Source of the DNA: Marsupella aquatica
Lineage: Eukaryota > Marchantiophyta
Length of the DNA: 64,000 nucleotides
Direction: 5' to 3'
Assembly (NCBI GenBank): GCA_973895155.1
Contig: OZ316893.1
Coordinates: 2,294,001 to 2,358,000, forward strand
Made by a program: the position numbers and the translations under genes. Positions within the stretch are counted from its first letter, which is position 1. Every line of letters starts with the position of its first letter. Below the pieces are notes generated by a model. It had not been told where the DNA came from. It was given only the letters and a program-made list of their open reading frames with translations, and made no database searches. Shown piece after piece: positions 1 to 12,779 of the stretch.

Positions 1-755
1 TTCATGGTTGCAGTCGCGAAAAACCTCCAGCTCTACACAACTTGACCGCAAGCTGGGTTAGGCGGTCTACATTTTCTTGAAAAGTCCCGCCAGAGTTTCC
101 GGCTCAGGACAAAGTGTCAGTGGCTCACAACTGCAGCACACTGTATAAAGAGTAGAATATGTTTTCCTCGGTGGGTACATTTACAGATTACGGAAAACTT
201 ACTCGGACTTCTTCTACAGTTTCAAATTTCTTTCTCCTCCACAGGAAAGGAGGTAAAACTGCTATAGTGCGTACAAATCTAGTAAGACAAATTGATCCTT
301 ATGCTCTCTTTTAGAGAGAATGCTTACTGCAAACAGTGAGCTCAGTGAAGCTGTCAAAAATCACCGTCCATTACATCTTTGGAGGCCAATCGAGAGAACG
401 CACACAATTCAGTGCTACAATTATAAGAAAGGTTAAGGCAAGTCTGAACTATCTCGTATCATCTGTTACGAGCATGACAGATTTGGTGAATCACGCTAGA
501 CATAAGGTCCCTCTAGCCATGATCAGGGAACAGAAGAGGAGAAAATGGAAGAGGGCAGCACACACGATGTTCGCAGTTGCCGGAAGATGACCTTCAAATA
601 ATATTCAGCTTCTGTCAAATTGACGAGCAATTCTGCCAAATGAAATTCTGCCCTCAAAAGCGAAAGTTTAAAAGCCCATCAGATATATCGTGAAGTGCAA
701 GCACTGTGCCAGTAGATGCTTCCAAGATCAGGATTGTTTCGAGCCCACGCAGCCC
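1..755. other. Flank with no recognised gene
   Basis: This is the sequence beyond the stop codon of the minus-strand receptor kinase, so its upper part probably includes that gene's 3' UTR. A short open frame at 336-590 (+) has no recognisable domain and looks like chance. No RNA gene, LTR or tandem repeat was seen. Confidence 0.5.
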
Positions 756-3700
756 TCACTGCAACATGTTCAGGACCATCTTCATAGTAGGGCGGTGCCC
801 AGGATTCTCCTGTGAACATATGAGAGCAACTTTCATGAAGTGCGCCACCTGCTTCTGGTTTGTATCCTTTAATCCATTGAGAGTTGGATCCAGGATATTC
901 ATAGCCTTACGAGAAAAGCAAACTTTTTCCCAAGTGGTGAGGGATAGTTCATTCTTATTCATCTCCGGGACGGGCTTCTTGCCGGTGATCAATTCCATTA
1001 GAAGGATACCAAAACTGTACACGTCTCCTTTCGGAGAAACTGTGGGGGAGGTGACGTATTCTGCAAAGACAATGAACAGGGACGGCATATCAGAATGGTA
1101 GCTGGATCAGTGCTCTCTCAACTCTACCATTCTAAGTGTCATCGTTGGTGAGAAATACTGGGCTATCCTCTCCACCTTTGCGCACCAAAAATTAAGAAAT
1201 CAATCAAGCAAGGAGGTAGAAAATCGACAACGTACCGGGAGGCAAGTAGCTGAGGGAGCTACCCACGGATGAGTTGGTCATGTCCATCAGCTTGTGGGCG
1301 AAGATTAGCCTCTTGAGTCCGAAGTCTTCCAGGTGAGGATTGAGCTCGTGATCAAGCAAAATGTTGGAAGGCTTTAGATCACAATGCACAATAGGTGTGC
1401 CGCAATCATGATGCAAGTAAGTCAAACCTTTGGCGATACCTCTGGCCACTTTAGCACGAGTTGGCCAATCCAGATCACACGCTGGTCCTTTATAAAGATG
1501 CTTTTCCAAGCTGCCATTGGACATGAATTGGACCACTATGGCGCTTATCTCTCTGTCAAAACAATAGCCCAAGATAGCAACCAAATTCCGGTGCCTCAAT
1601 CTCCCCAGCTCGTTCAGCTCTTGGAGAAACTCGGAAGTGATTAAATTGCCACTAGGTATCTTGAGCTTCTTCACAGACACGAGGACTAAGTCCGGAAGAA
1701 CACCTCTGTATACCTTGCTCAGACTGCCTGTACCAAGAACGTTGACGTCCAAAAAGTTCTCCGTTGCAAGCTTTAGGTCTTGAACTGTAAACCGCAGCTG
1801 TGGGTAGAAAACTTCACTTCTTGCTATGATACTTCCGTCCTTGTCAGGAATTGGCCGCAAATGTCCCAACCGCCACCAGATGAAAACAGCCGCTACAACT
1901 ACAGCAATAACACCAAAGCCACCAGCAGCTACGCCCATTATGGCTGCGGCTGACATTTTCTTAATGGATTTGTTGCCAGGGGGTGGAGCGAGTCCAGAGC
2001 CATTGCCACTACCGCTGCAAAGTAGGTTCAAAATTGGTCCACACAGACCTGGATTCCCCAAAAATGACGACGCAGGAAAGCCTTGGAAAGCACCGGCTTG
2101 TGGCACGGGCCCTGTCAAGGCATTATCCGAGACATTGAGGAGAACAAGCTTTGACAGATATGCGAGAGACGATGGAATCTGTCCAGATAAGTTGTTGGCC
2201 CTGAGATCCAGCTGGGCAAGTTGCTGGAGGGACCCTACAGCAGCTGCTGGTATAGAACCAGTGAGACCATTGTGAGAGAGATTCAACACCTCCAAAGACG
2301 AGAGCTTGCCTACAGTCAACGGAATCGGACCCGTTAACGTGTTCTCCGCCAGACTGAGACTCGCCAAACTTACGCAGTTGCCAATCTCATCAGGGATTCT
2401 GTCCGAGAAGATATTTCCAGATAAATCGATCGTCTGCACCATCGTCAGCAGCCCTAACTCCTTTGGCAGAGGGCCGCTCACGCGATTGCCTGAAATGTCC
2501 AAATGTTGCAACCCAGTAAGACTGTTGAAGCTCGGCGGTAAAGTTTCAGAAAACTTGTTTCCTTGAAGATACAACACGCTGAGTGACTGAAAATTCCCCC
2601 AAATGTCGGGAATGCTGCCATTCAATCTGTTGTGCTCGAGAGTCAAAGTTGTGAGATTAATGAACTGAGAGAGTTGGCGTGGAATTAGACCCCAGAACTG
2701 GTTTCTTCCGAGTGACAGGAGCTGGACCTGGATTAGAGTTCCAAGCACTGGAGGAATCTCCCCGGAAAGTTGATTATTTTCCAAATTCAGATACTGAAGG
2801 CTGGTGAGACCACCCAGATCTGGCAGAAGGCCCCCCAATGCGTTCCCCGAAAGATTAAGACTCCTCAGGTTGTCTAGCTTCCCGATGTCCTTGGGGATAG
2901 ACCCATTGAAGCTATTGTCCCCCAAATTCAGAGACCGTAGGCTAACGAGACTTCCCAGTGCTGGCAGACCTCCCTCCAACGAGTTGGCAGAAAGATTAAG
3001 ACTGACAAGGTGTATCAGTAGCCCAATATCCGTCGGAATGACTCCAGTGAGAGCATTATTGGAAAGATCCAGAACGACGAGGTTACCACACTTGGTCAGG
3101 GAGCCTGGAATCGAGCCATTCAGCTGGTTTCTATCCAGGGAAAGATTCTGCAGCTTGATAAAAGTGCCCAAAGCCGGAATGGGCCCGGTAAGGCTGTTCT
3201 GTGAGAGGTTAATCTCTGTGAGCTGAACGCAGCTCTTGAGAGCGGGCGGAATCGTGCCTGTCAGTTGATTTTGCTGCAATCGAAGTTGTTGTAGTTGGAT
3301 GAGGTGGCTGAATTCCAGTGGTATTGAACCGTTCAGCTGATTCCCTGACAAATCAATCTCAAACAGGCCCTGGCTTTCACCCAGTGCTGTAGGGATATTA
3401 CCATCGAGCTTGTTGTTGAACAGAAGGAGGGATCTTAACTGCCGGACCCTGCCCAAAAGAGATGGAATCGATCCTTCAAAACTGTTCCCGTAGACATGCA
3501 ACTCCGTGAGGTTGGAAATATTAGATAGCCAATCTGGAAGAATTCCAGATAATTTATTGTTTTCTAAGTAAATACCCTCCAGGGCCTTGAGATTCTTATA
3601 CTCGTCTGGTATGCTTCCGTTGAACCCGTTCGACCCCAAGCTCATATTCACGAGAGCGGTACAACTGCTAAGAGATGGAGGGAGAGCATCTACCATTCCA

Positions 3701-4746
3701 TTCTGAGATAAAATCAGCTCTCGCAAATTGGGCAGCGATCCCAACTCTGCAGGGATGCCTCCGTTCAAATTATTTCGAGCTAAATTGATCGACGTGAGTT
3801 GTCTGCACTGACCCAGAGTTGCAGGGACCGATCCCGAAAGTCTGTTTCTCATGAGGTTTAATGACAGTAAACTCGATGAATTGATGCCAAAGGCAGGAAT
3901 GGTGCCATTCAGTCGATTGAAGCGAAGATCAACACTTTGGAGGGAGGGAATGTTGGCCAGTTCTGCAGGGATCCTTCCGGAAAGGCGGTTGTAGGAGAGG
4001 TTGAGAGCGGTGATAAACTGCAGGCCGGTGAGGTTAGGGGAAATGGAACCTTGAATCTTGCTCCCTGCGAGATTGATAGACACTACATGCTGCACTTGCG
4101 AAAAATTGCGACACTTCACGCCTCTCCATTTGCAGAAATTAGGCTCAACAGAGAGGCTCCAGTTTGCAAGTACTTGTTTTGGCCCATCAATCAGACTCGA
4201 GCTCCAATTTAACAAGACTTCACCTTCTGGGTTGACATGTGGTGCCCCCGCAGCTTTAACTGCCCACAACGCTCTAAAAGCAGCTCCTCCAGGTACTGGT
4301 GTTCCGCATTGCTGGCCCCTAATGAACTTGACGTCCTCTTCGTCTGACTTCAATTGCCTTCGTTCACCCCCTTCTGCTCTTGTGGACTTGAAAACAAAAT
4401 GCTCCTGAACTTCATCCATTACTGTCAACTGCTCCTCCTCCTCCTCCTCCTCTTCGTCTTGCGTAGCCGGCCAGACATCCACAACCTCATCTCGTCTTCT
4501 ATTCTGCCTGCCAGATTGTTCATTAGTATCCAAGCTCCCGCTCTTATGCTCTCTAGATGTCCACTCCGTGAGAAACCTTTCCACAACTCGTCCGGTGGCA
4601 CCGTCCACAAGTGGTACACTATTTCTTGGGAATGCAGCGTCAGCACAACAGAAGCTGAGGATAATCAGAAGTGTGGCCCCTAATATAAAGAGATGATGAA
4701 TCGCCATGTTGTGACACCTTGCCATCCCAGGCACCTGGTCGACCAT
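756..4746 (-). CDS. LRR receptor-like kinase, non-RD, FLS2/LRR-XII-like
   Basis: Two exons, 4746-1236 and 1060-756, are joined across a 175-bp GT-AG intron (1061-1235). The join restores the PEY motif of the activation segment and gives about 1271 residues. Order: signal peptide, acidic low-complexity stretch with eight Glu in a row (roughly residues 90-125), an LRRNT_2 cap ending in WRGVKC (near 210), about 28 plant-type LRRs, one membrane span (about 930-958) and a kinase. The glycine loop is GTGSLSKVYRG, the ATP lysine lies in VSVKKL, the catalytic loop is HCDLKPSN (Cys before the Asp, hence non-RD) and DFG is intact. Known biology: non-RD LRR kinases such as FLS2, EFR and XA21 act in pattern perception at the plasma membrane. 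The ligand cannot be inferred. The ATG at 4707 (residue 14) starts directly with a clean signal peptide and may be the true start. Confidence 0.88.
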
Positions 4747-5492
4747 GATGTTGCCGTTGTGGATCCCACAGTTCTACATTTGCTTCTGTTGCAACTCCTC
4801 CTGTTCCTCCAGCTCCAGCTCCTGCTGCTGCTTCTGCCCCATGAGATCAGTAGATGCTCACCGAGCCGTGCAAGCTATTATGGACTACAATAAACAAAAC
4901 AAAACAACCAGGCTGCCTATCCTGTCCTATCCTATCCTAAGCCGGCTTTGACAAGTAATCGAAGCTAGAGAGCAGAGGTGGCCAATCTTGTCAATTGTTC
5001 CACAGAGATGGGTTGTTGGCCAGAGAAGCTTGCTCCAGTTGATCTCCACAAGTAAGCTGCAAGAAATTCATCATTAGGAAACTAGTAAGGATCGGTGAGT
5101 CCATTTGGTTTGAATGCACTCCGAAGAATCACTTCCCATCCTTCCGAAGTAATGGTGCGATGGTGGACACAAGCAAGTATGACAACAGGGGAACAAACAA
5201 TCGGCTTCACAGAACTTACTTCGGTTGTAAAGCTTTCTGAACCTCCTCTGTGCGTCCGTATGCGAATCACAATCTCTGTGAGCAAAGCAAATAGGCGAGG
5301 CTTCTTCTTCCTTTGGCCACTTGAAGACGCAGAGGAGCCGGCGAGTTCTATCGTGCAATTCTCGGTTGAGATAGAACGTACGCGGTTCCGACAAGACATG
5401 TAGGACGAACCCATCGATATCAAAGTAGTAAACGATGACGGGCATCGGAAGGGAACGAGCCTCGTCTACTCCGAGGAGCTGACAGTATCGCC
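4747..5492. other. Upstream region of the LRR-RLK with simple repeats
   Basis: Pyrimidine-rich CTC/CTG simple repeats occupy about 4787-4840 and a short CCTAT run lies at about 4917-4938. A 150-residue minus-strand open frame (5074-5526) contains a plausible-looking stretch around FDIDGFVLHVLSEPRTFYL, but I recognise no family and no splice partners, so it is not called as a gene. Confidence 0.4.
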
Positions 5493-5651
5493 ATTTTTTT
5501 CCGGATCCTGCCAACAATCTGGGCACTGACGTGGGTCAAATACAGGACACCTGGATTCGCTGATGGAGACGACCAAATTGTTTTTCAGAACCTGCCATCT
5601 ATCAGGGCACTGACTTGGGTCAAATACAATACACCTGGATTCGCTGAGAGG
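5493..5651. repeat. Two-copy tandem duplication, ~84-bp period
   Basis: The segment beginning cctgcca at 5507 recurs at 5591 with the shared core gggcactgac and the tail caaatacarracacctggattcgctga. The two copies are clearly diverged. In the minus frame each copy would read SESRCxVFDPxQCPDxWQ, which might be remnant coding sequence, but no family was recognised. A second pair with a similar period (cattgacctggtctg at 5784 and 5865) follows. Confidence 0.6.
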
Positions 5652-6149
5652 GAAGGTATGAAGCAAAGCATCCGCTTAGAGCATTGGGAATCGCGTGGAG
5701 CGCTTTGTGAATCCTTGCTGCAGTTCCTATCCATACTTTACTATTCTCATGGAGGTACATTTTCCATTTTCCTTGATTGCTTTCATTGACCTGGTCTGAG
5801 CTCTGTCTTGTTGCACCTCCTGGCAGTTCTTTAGTTTATTGATTGAGGTACGTGTTCCTTAACTTCATTGACCTGGTCTGCGCTCCGTCAGGGAGGTGGG
5901 TCTGCGCATTGTCAGGAAGGTACCGAAAGTCGTCGCATCTTCGTGGGCAAACGGGCAACGCCCAGAGGGTTGGCTTGTGCAATCGACTGCTGGAATTCTG
6001 CTTCAGGGTATGGGGATCTGATTGAGATGACTGTGTCCAATCCATCTTCCTCGGTGTGGATCTCCTCTACTGCTGCCTCTCTGTTCTTTGCCGCTATTCT
6101 AAAATCTCTTTCCGAGTTCCAATGTCCAGCTGGAAGCGTGTGGGGCGGA

Positions 6150-7430
6150 CCTATGTTGCCTCAATTTCAGCCAGAAGAAAACAGCAGGCAACGAAGTGGA
6201 GAGGAGTCATTACTCTTCAACGTAAATTCGTGGGTGGGGATATTTCCAATCAAACCTTTCGATTGCTTCATTTGCAGCAAAGTAAAACAGCATACAGCAG
6301 TATGCGTTTTTGATGCTAGAAGTAATTTCGTGGGCGGGGAAGTTTCCAATCAAACCTTTTCGCTGCTTCAATTTCAGCCAAAAGAAAACAGCAGGCAACG
6401 GCATCTGTGGGAGGAGCTCTTGAATGTAATCTCGTGGGTGGAGAAATTTCCAATCAGACTTCCTGTTGCTTCATTTTCAGCCAGAAAAACAGCATGCAAC
6501 GGTCTGGGGAGGGAGTTTTCTCTGCTGAATGCAATTTCGTGGGTGGAGAAAATTTCCAATCAGACCTTTGGTTGCCTCATTTTCAGCCAAAATAACAGCA
6601 TACAAAGGTACCTCCAAAATAACAGCATGAGTTCGCGGAGAAGTTTTTACTCTTCAAAGTAATTCGTCGGTGGGGAAATTTCCAATCAGGCGTTTCGTTG
6701 CCTCATTTTCAGCCAACAAAACAGCATGGGAGGATATATTACTCTGGAACGTCATTCGTGCTTCATTTTCAGTCAACGAAACAGTATGGCAAGAGTTATT
6801 ACTCTGGAACGTAATTCGAGGGTGGGGAAATTTCCAATCAGGGCATTTTGTTGCCTCATTTTCAGCCAACAAAACAGAACAGAAGGGTATGGCAGAAGTT
6901 ATTATTCTTAATTGAACGTGATTCGTGCGTGTGGGCATTTCAATCAGGGCCTTTTGTTGCCTCATTTTCAGCCAACAGAACAGGATAGAAAAGTATGACA
7001 GGAGTTATTATTGAGAGATATGCTTAGTAGACCCCTTATAGAAAAAGTTTGTTTAATCAATCCTCTCAATACTTTTTCTTAACTGGACTGAAACTTTCCA
7101 TCTTAGATCTGGATATAGATCTAGATAGTTGGTAGACCTCAGAGAATTAATCTAATAACAATTTCATTTTAGAGGTAGGTCAAGCAAATATCTCATTATT
7201 ATTCTTAAACTTAATTAGTGGGTGGGGAAATTTCCAACAAGGGCCTTTTGTTGCCTCATTTCCAGCCAACAAAACAGCCGCAATGGGAGAAGTTTTGACT
7301 CTATTTAATCTTAATTTTGTGCGTGACGAAATTACCAATCAGGCTTTTTGCTGCTTCATGTTCAGCCAACAACAATGGCATCGGGAGAAGTGTTTACTCT
7401 TGAAATTAATTTCGTAGCTGGCCAAATTTT
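6150..7430. repeat. Minisatellite, ~104-bp imperfect units
   Basis: A unit containing gtggggaaatttccaatca, then a gttgcctcattttcagcca core, then aacagca recurs with the ttccaatca core near 6241, 6345, 6447, 6553, 6678, 6828, 6940, 7228 and 7330, plus partial units at about 6150 and 6770. The period is about 102-112 bp where units are adjacent, so it is not a multiple of three. The long open frames across it shift between units, which argues against a repetitive protein. The 7013-7195 gap in the register is an insertion, listed separately. Confidence 0.8.
7013..7195. mobile_element. Candidate MITE inside the minisatellite
   Basis: The minisatellite is interrupted by about 183 bp that none of the other units contain. 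The insert is flanked on both sides by ttattatt (7005-7012 and 7196-7203). Its ends are weak inverted repeats: gagagatatgcttag on the left against the complement of caagcaaatatctc on the right. An internal gaaaaagt/actttttc pair can also fold. Size, lack of coding and flanking repeat fit a small non-autonomous DNA transposon, but the inverted repeats are imperfect and the family is not assigned. Confidence 0.4.
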
Positions 7431-7794
7431 CAATGAGAGAATTCAGAATCCTGAGCTTTGAGACCCAGAAAATCGAGGGAAATGAATGCAGCGAGATTTA
7501 GTACCTGATGCGGGTCAGGGGGTTTGAACAACCATATATTGTGCACTTAACTATGCTTTGCACTTCGTCATAACTGCAAAACCTTGAAATTTACATTTAT
7601 TGATCTATCATCATCTGTGGATTGTTGACTGAAAAAGGGCCCATTTCATTAGAGGCATTCTAATCAATAAATTGCCCTCGTTCAGTCAACATTCTAGTGA
7701 CTTACTCCAAAAGTGTACATGATCCCTTATCTCATAAATACAATTTCACTCTAAATAAAACTGACATGCATTTATCAACAAGTGTGAGTCAAAG

Positions 7795-7884
7795 AATGCC
7801 CATGGGTGTTCATAGACATGTATAGAAGTTTTCGCTCATAATGCCCATAGGTGTTCAGAGACACGTATAGAAGTTTTCGCTCAT
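7795..7884. repeat. Two 45-bp tandem copies
   Basis: The unit starting aatgcccatgggtgttca at 7795 is repeated at 7840 with a few substitutions, and both end in agaagttttcgctcat. Confidence 0.85.
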
Positions 7885-7996
7885 ACATACATTTGTCATA
7901 TAGCATGCTCATCCTGGAACATGTTTTACTTTTTGTCTTGTAGTGATATTAAGTGGACAAAATTAAAGAGTAAGACTAGAATACATATTAAATATG

Positions 7997-8196
7997 AATG
8001 AAATCAAATAATATAAATAAAGTACATGCAATAAAAGCACATAGTGACCAATGCAAAGTACAATTTTATTACACAAAGTTGCTACTAGTTGTGCACAATG
8101 AAATCAAATAATATAAATAAAGCACATGCAATAAAAGCACATAGTGACCAATGTAAAGTACAATTTTATTACACAAAGATCCTACGAGTTGTGCAC
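7997..8196. repeat. Two 100-bp tandem copies
   Basis: The unit beginning atgaaatcaaataatataaa is repeated with an exact 100-bp offset and only a handful of substitutions up to gttgtgcac. The high identity points to a recent duplication. Confidence 0.9.
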
Positions 8197-11100
8197 GTAT
8201 ATCAGTGTGTCTTATTAATGACTTTTATTCAATAAAAACCATAAACTTAGGAAAGAAAATCACAAGGGGAGCTTAAGACAGGATGTGCTGACATTTCTTA
8301 GAATCATTCCTCTCACTCATGAGTATACTTAAAAGCGGTAGAAAATGAAACCCTTAGTTTCTCTCTAGGACTTAACAAAGTATACAAATTATACAAATTA
8401 AGGGGGCTGCCAAAATAAATTCAAAACACTATAGAATACCAAAAATTTAAAGGGGTCCAAAAATGAATTAAAAGTCTATGTGATACAAAGGATGCCCCTT
8501 GTTAAGGTACATTCAAATAAAAATTCATGATACACAAATTCATGATACACAAATATGAATAAGACACAACATGAGAGTTGGATTCACCATATAGTAGCTT
8601 CAAATTGTCATAATTGAGTTGCACTACATGCAAAAAAGTGCAAACTGGTAGGACTAAAAGGCAAGAACAGGAAGCCGTGCAATTCTCCAGAGGTTGTAAT
8701 GGTAAAGTGTGCACTTAGCCAGAGCTGACTGATCAGTACATTTATAGTCCACCGACGTCAAGTTGCCATGAAGATTAGCTCAACAGGACACGACAAACTG
8801 TAGGTCCTGAAATTCAACGTACTTGACATAATTATTGGGACTGTTTGCTGAGTTTGGCCAGTCCAACTGTCCAACTCTCACCATCCAATTTTGGGTTTCT
8901 TTTATAGCTGAAAATGTGCCAAATCCTGGTCTCAATTTCCATTTTTAACGGTTTCTCTATTTTTTGGGGCCCGTGTGGCAAACGTCATCTTCTGTAAAGG
9001 AGAAGATTTTCTCTTGCCTTTGGGATTGTTTTTTTTATTTACACTAACATTTATAAATCAGGAAAAAATAAAGTAAGAGGAAGAAAAAGAGGTCCAAAGA
9101 GGACAAACACCAAACACAATACAACCCTACGAAAAGAAAAAACGAGAAAGGGAAAAGTAACTAAAATTACACTATGGTCTTCCCCCTAACACAAGGCCCA
9201 GGTGCTCTGTTCAAATTTGAAGTCAATGTTTTCATTTTTTTTGTATTTGTGGTGCTGTGCTCAAAATGTGGCATTGTGCTCAAAATGTGACGTTGTATTC
9301 AATTCAAAGTAATGTGCTTGAATTTTGGCATTGTGAGATGCATGTAGGGTGTAAGTACTGATGATAGGCATAGAAGTTATGTGTATTAGAGAGAAGTGTC
9401 TTCAAGTTTAAGTTTTTTTACTTCCCCACAATATTTGCTCAATCAATGGATGTGTAGCTAAATAATTTGAACCACTGAAATTACAAAAGGGGAGAAATCA
9501 AATTTGCAATAGAAAACAAAACCTGACAAACCATACATACCAAGTGTATTATTATCATTTAAAGTAAAATATGTTCGTCCACTTTTCACAGTTGTTTGGT
9601 GTACTATGGCCAATTTGCTCGTTTCTATTATTTAATCTTTCTTCATGCATTTTGGAATGTTCGTGAGACAGCTTTGTTTCTATTGGAGTGCCTCGATCTT
9701 GAGGGCAGTGGAAAATTGGAAATAGAGAAAGTGACTTGTCAGAGCTAATTATGCACAAAGGGTTTAGGGTATATGAGACGCCGTGGCGTTAGTCAGAGGT
9801 TGAACAAGATATCAATACTTCTGGATTGCTGCTTAACATTTTGGAAACAGCTCACACTTCTCCGAGAACGAATGATTTTGAAATTAGCTTACATTTCTCA
9901 AAGGATGATGGATTTCATAAGTTGAAAGAGCCAATGTGTCGGACGATTTTAAGTAACGTATTGTAGTTTCAACCCGGTTACTTTTCTCCTATAGTCATTT
10001 GTGCAGATCTTTGAAGACACTTGTGTTAATATGACACTATGTTTGAGTGAAAATGTCTTTCTTGGCTAAAGTCCTTGTTTTGACCATATTTGAACATAAC
10101 ACCCAGGCCTAAAGTACACATTGGAAAATGTGGCATACTAAGAGTTAATGGTTCACATCCAATGTCTTAACTAAGTCAACAAGTGGGACAGGAATGTCCA
10201 CTTGGGGGCCAAGCATGGAGGGAGGCATAATAGCACCCACTCTGAGGGATCTGTGTGAGAAGATGCTAGGAATAGATTTTATTTAATTTCTCTAAAATAA
10301 TTTCTGATCCTCATGTCTTGCTAGACTTGAGTATCACCTTTTAGATCTTAGCTGACGGTGTCTATGGACAGGTGGTAAACTGGCCACTGGATTGCAGAAA
10401 ATTCTAGCCAATTTTTTCAAAATGTGGCAAATAATTTTTAGAGGCCTGGGGTGGATCTAGAGAATTTCTGCCAGTAAAAAAATGTTCAATTCTTGAGTAC
10501 AGATTTTATAAACAAGAATTATGGAGACATTTTGAATGTTTTTCCCCAAAACCCTAGCTTCAGGGTCAGCTATTGTTCGGGGAGCCAGGTTGCCACCCTG
10601 TCACCCTGGGTTTTCTCCTTATTTTCTGAATTAAGTTTTACTGGCAAAAAACTGCCAAATTCTGACCCCAACTAATCATATGTGACTTTTACAAAGAAAC
10701 ATATTTCTAATCTTCACCTGGTCCGGTCCTTATCAACTATAACTCTTGCTGGCCAAACAACCGACTTGAATGGGTGGGGGAGAGATTGACATCCCTCCTA
10801 AAGCACATTTCCAGAAGGTCGCCCATCTTCCTTACTGGAAAGAATGGGCTGTCCCACTACGTGCACCAGTCAAATTATTTCCTTAAAACGGCACAGATCC
10901 ATTTTTCTAAAGAGGCAAAAAAAAAACCACCGCTCCAAAGCAGCTAAGACTCAATCAACTGCTGTGCCTCAATCAATCAGCACCAACCATTTTTTCTAGA
11001 ATGAAAATACATGAGTCTTACATTGAATTCCCCGTAACTTCAAAATGGTGATGCTAGTGGCCCTGACCTTTCAGACATTTGTGAGAGATCTATGGTGTCT

Positions 11101-12779
11101 TGGAAATTCATTTCTTCCATGACCATGTCTCGTGGCGACACTAAGGGGGCCTTTACAATAACTCAAGGCCAGCTATTTCTTATGTTTGAGATGCAATCCT
11201 AGCTATTCAAATGTGTGAGCACTGAGCAGACCAGACTTCACTTTACGTGAATTTGGGAACACAATTGGTCAAAACCATTACCAAAACTGCTGGTGGACCC
11301 CAATAGTCCATTTCTAGTCAGGATCTTGCATTGATTTCGCCAGATCACATTTTGGCTCACATTATAACTTTCGTGCATGCAATGGTCCTCATGTTTTTGC
11401 AATGGGTGAATAGTGATGATTTGTGCCCCCAAGTTTCTTCCAAAGTTTTCATGTTAAATAGTACTATGGTACCCTGTTATCCAGGATGTGCTTCAACCAT
11501 CGAAAGTTATCCCTACACTAAGTATTGAACATTGCATATACTGTACTTACTGTAGTCATAATTTGGCTAACGCAAAACAAATGAATTAAAAGGAATTTGG
11601 GGCCGGCACGAAAATGTGATGTTCCAATAAGAATGGGCAGGGAAAATCTATTTATGTCGTTGTGGCGTGATGGCCCTTGTTTAATGCACTATTTTGTGAA
11701 TGGGATGGACCCATGACTGGCAGGTTAGAACATGTGCATTGAAGAGGCACTTGGCTGGTTCATGTTCATGTTAATGTTGTTGTTGTGTGGTGAGTCCCCA
11801 AGCACTACAGTTGGGGCTAGAGTAGTGACTGCAAGGGAATTTCAATGCAGCTGGAAGAGCAAAAGTAGACTTCAGGCAAGAGAACATTTGACCTCTGTGA
11901 TTGTTTGTTGTCAAAAGCCATGAACTCAACTTTCTTTATACTCAGATTCTGGCTAGAATTAAGGAAGACTTAAGCATAGGATTAGATTCTTGCTAGAATT
12001 GAGGAGGACCAAAGCATAGGATTTTGGGCCTTACTTGAGTCAGTATTTTCTACTGTAGCAGACTAAAGAGCATATTATTCTATCTAATTGATATGCATTA
12101 AAAAAGAAAATTCCTAAAGGTAATGATGAGTTTCTCAAATTAATATTAAGGGACAAAACAAGGGCAAGCTGCAGGGTAAATTTTAAGTTTTTTTTCACCA
12201 AAGTGGTTAATGTAGCCTTTGTGTGAAGGAGAAGATGCTAATAATATTCCACATCCCATTTTCATAAAATAATTCATGACCGCTAGATCTCCCTTGATTT
12301 AAGGACAAACATCATATTCTGGCTACTGGGGTCTGTGGCTAGGCCGGAGAATGACTAGTTAACGACAAAATCCTGGAAAATTTTGGCCAATAATGGCAAA
12401 GACATTTGAGTGAGGTGGAATTTGGCAATATTTCACCTCTCAAAAAACGCTAGCTACCTCCAGTCATGGACAATAAATTATGCCTGTGAAGAATAATTAG
12501 TTCCTACAACTAAGGATTATTATGTGAATTGCCCAATGCTTGTGTGTTTCACAACATTGTCAATAGTAATTGATTCCCCAAGAACAAGCCAGGGAAACAA
12601 GTAATGTGGTCATTCCAAGAAACCTAAGTAGGAGGGTTAGCAGCCCCAAATTTCAATGATGCAAATATTGGACTAAGGACAATTTACTATAGTTGCAAAG
12701 AGAGCACCGAGAGCACCAACATCCTACCTACCGGCAAACCAAAAAAAAAGCGACCATGTTGCTCCTTTGGGCTTTAGCC
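8197..12779. other. Gene-poor AT-rich intergenic DNA
   Basis: No convincing coding region was seen on either strand; all open frames are short and domain-free. About 9030-9130 resembles, on the minus strand, the 3' untranslated tail of the non-LTR remnant at 13430-13668 (shared tttggtg..ttgtcctctttggacctcttt wording). The pair of sentences around 11940-12020 (ctagaattaaggaagac / ctagaattgaggaggac) is a small local duplication. Confidence 0.5.

Noticed and set aside
1204-1235. Stop codon after TLSIFYLLA taken as the end of a truncated kinase
   Set aside because: GT at 1235-1234 and AG at 1062-1061 join the frame to the rest of the kinase with a conserved PEY motif, so this is an intron and not a truncation.
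5868-6915. A 264-codon plus frame with repeated peptides of the type SWVxKFPIR and ASFSA, suggesting a repetitive protein
   Set aside because: The repeat unit is about 104 bp and not a multiple of three, so frames shift between units. No domain, no splice signals and a MITE-like insertion downstream. Best explained as a minisatellite.
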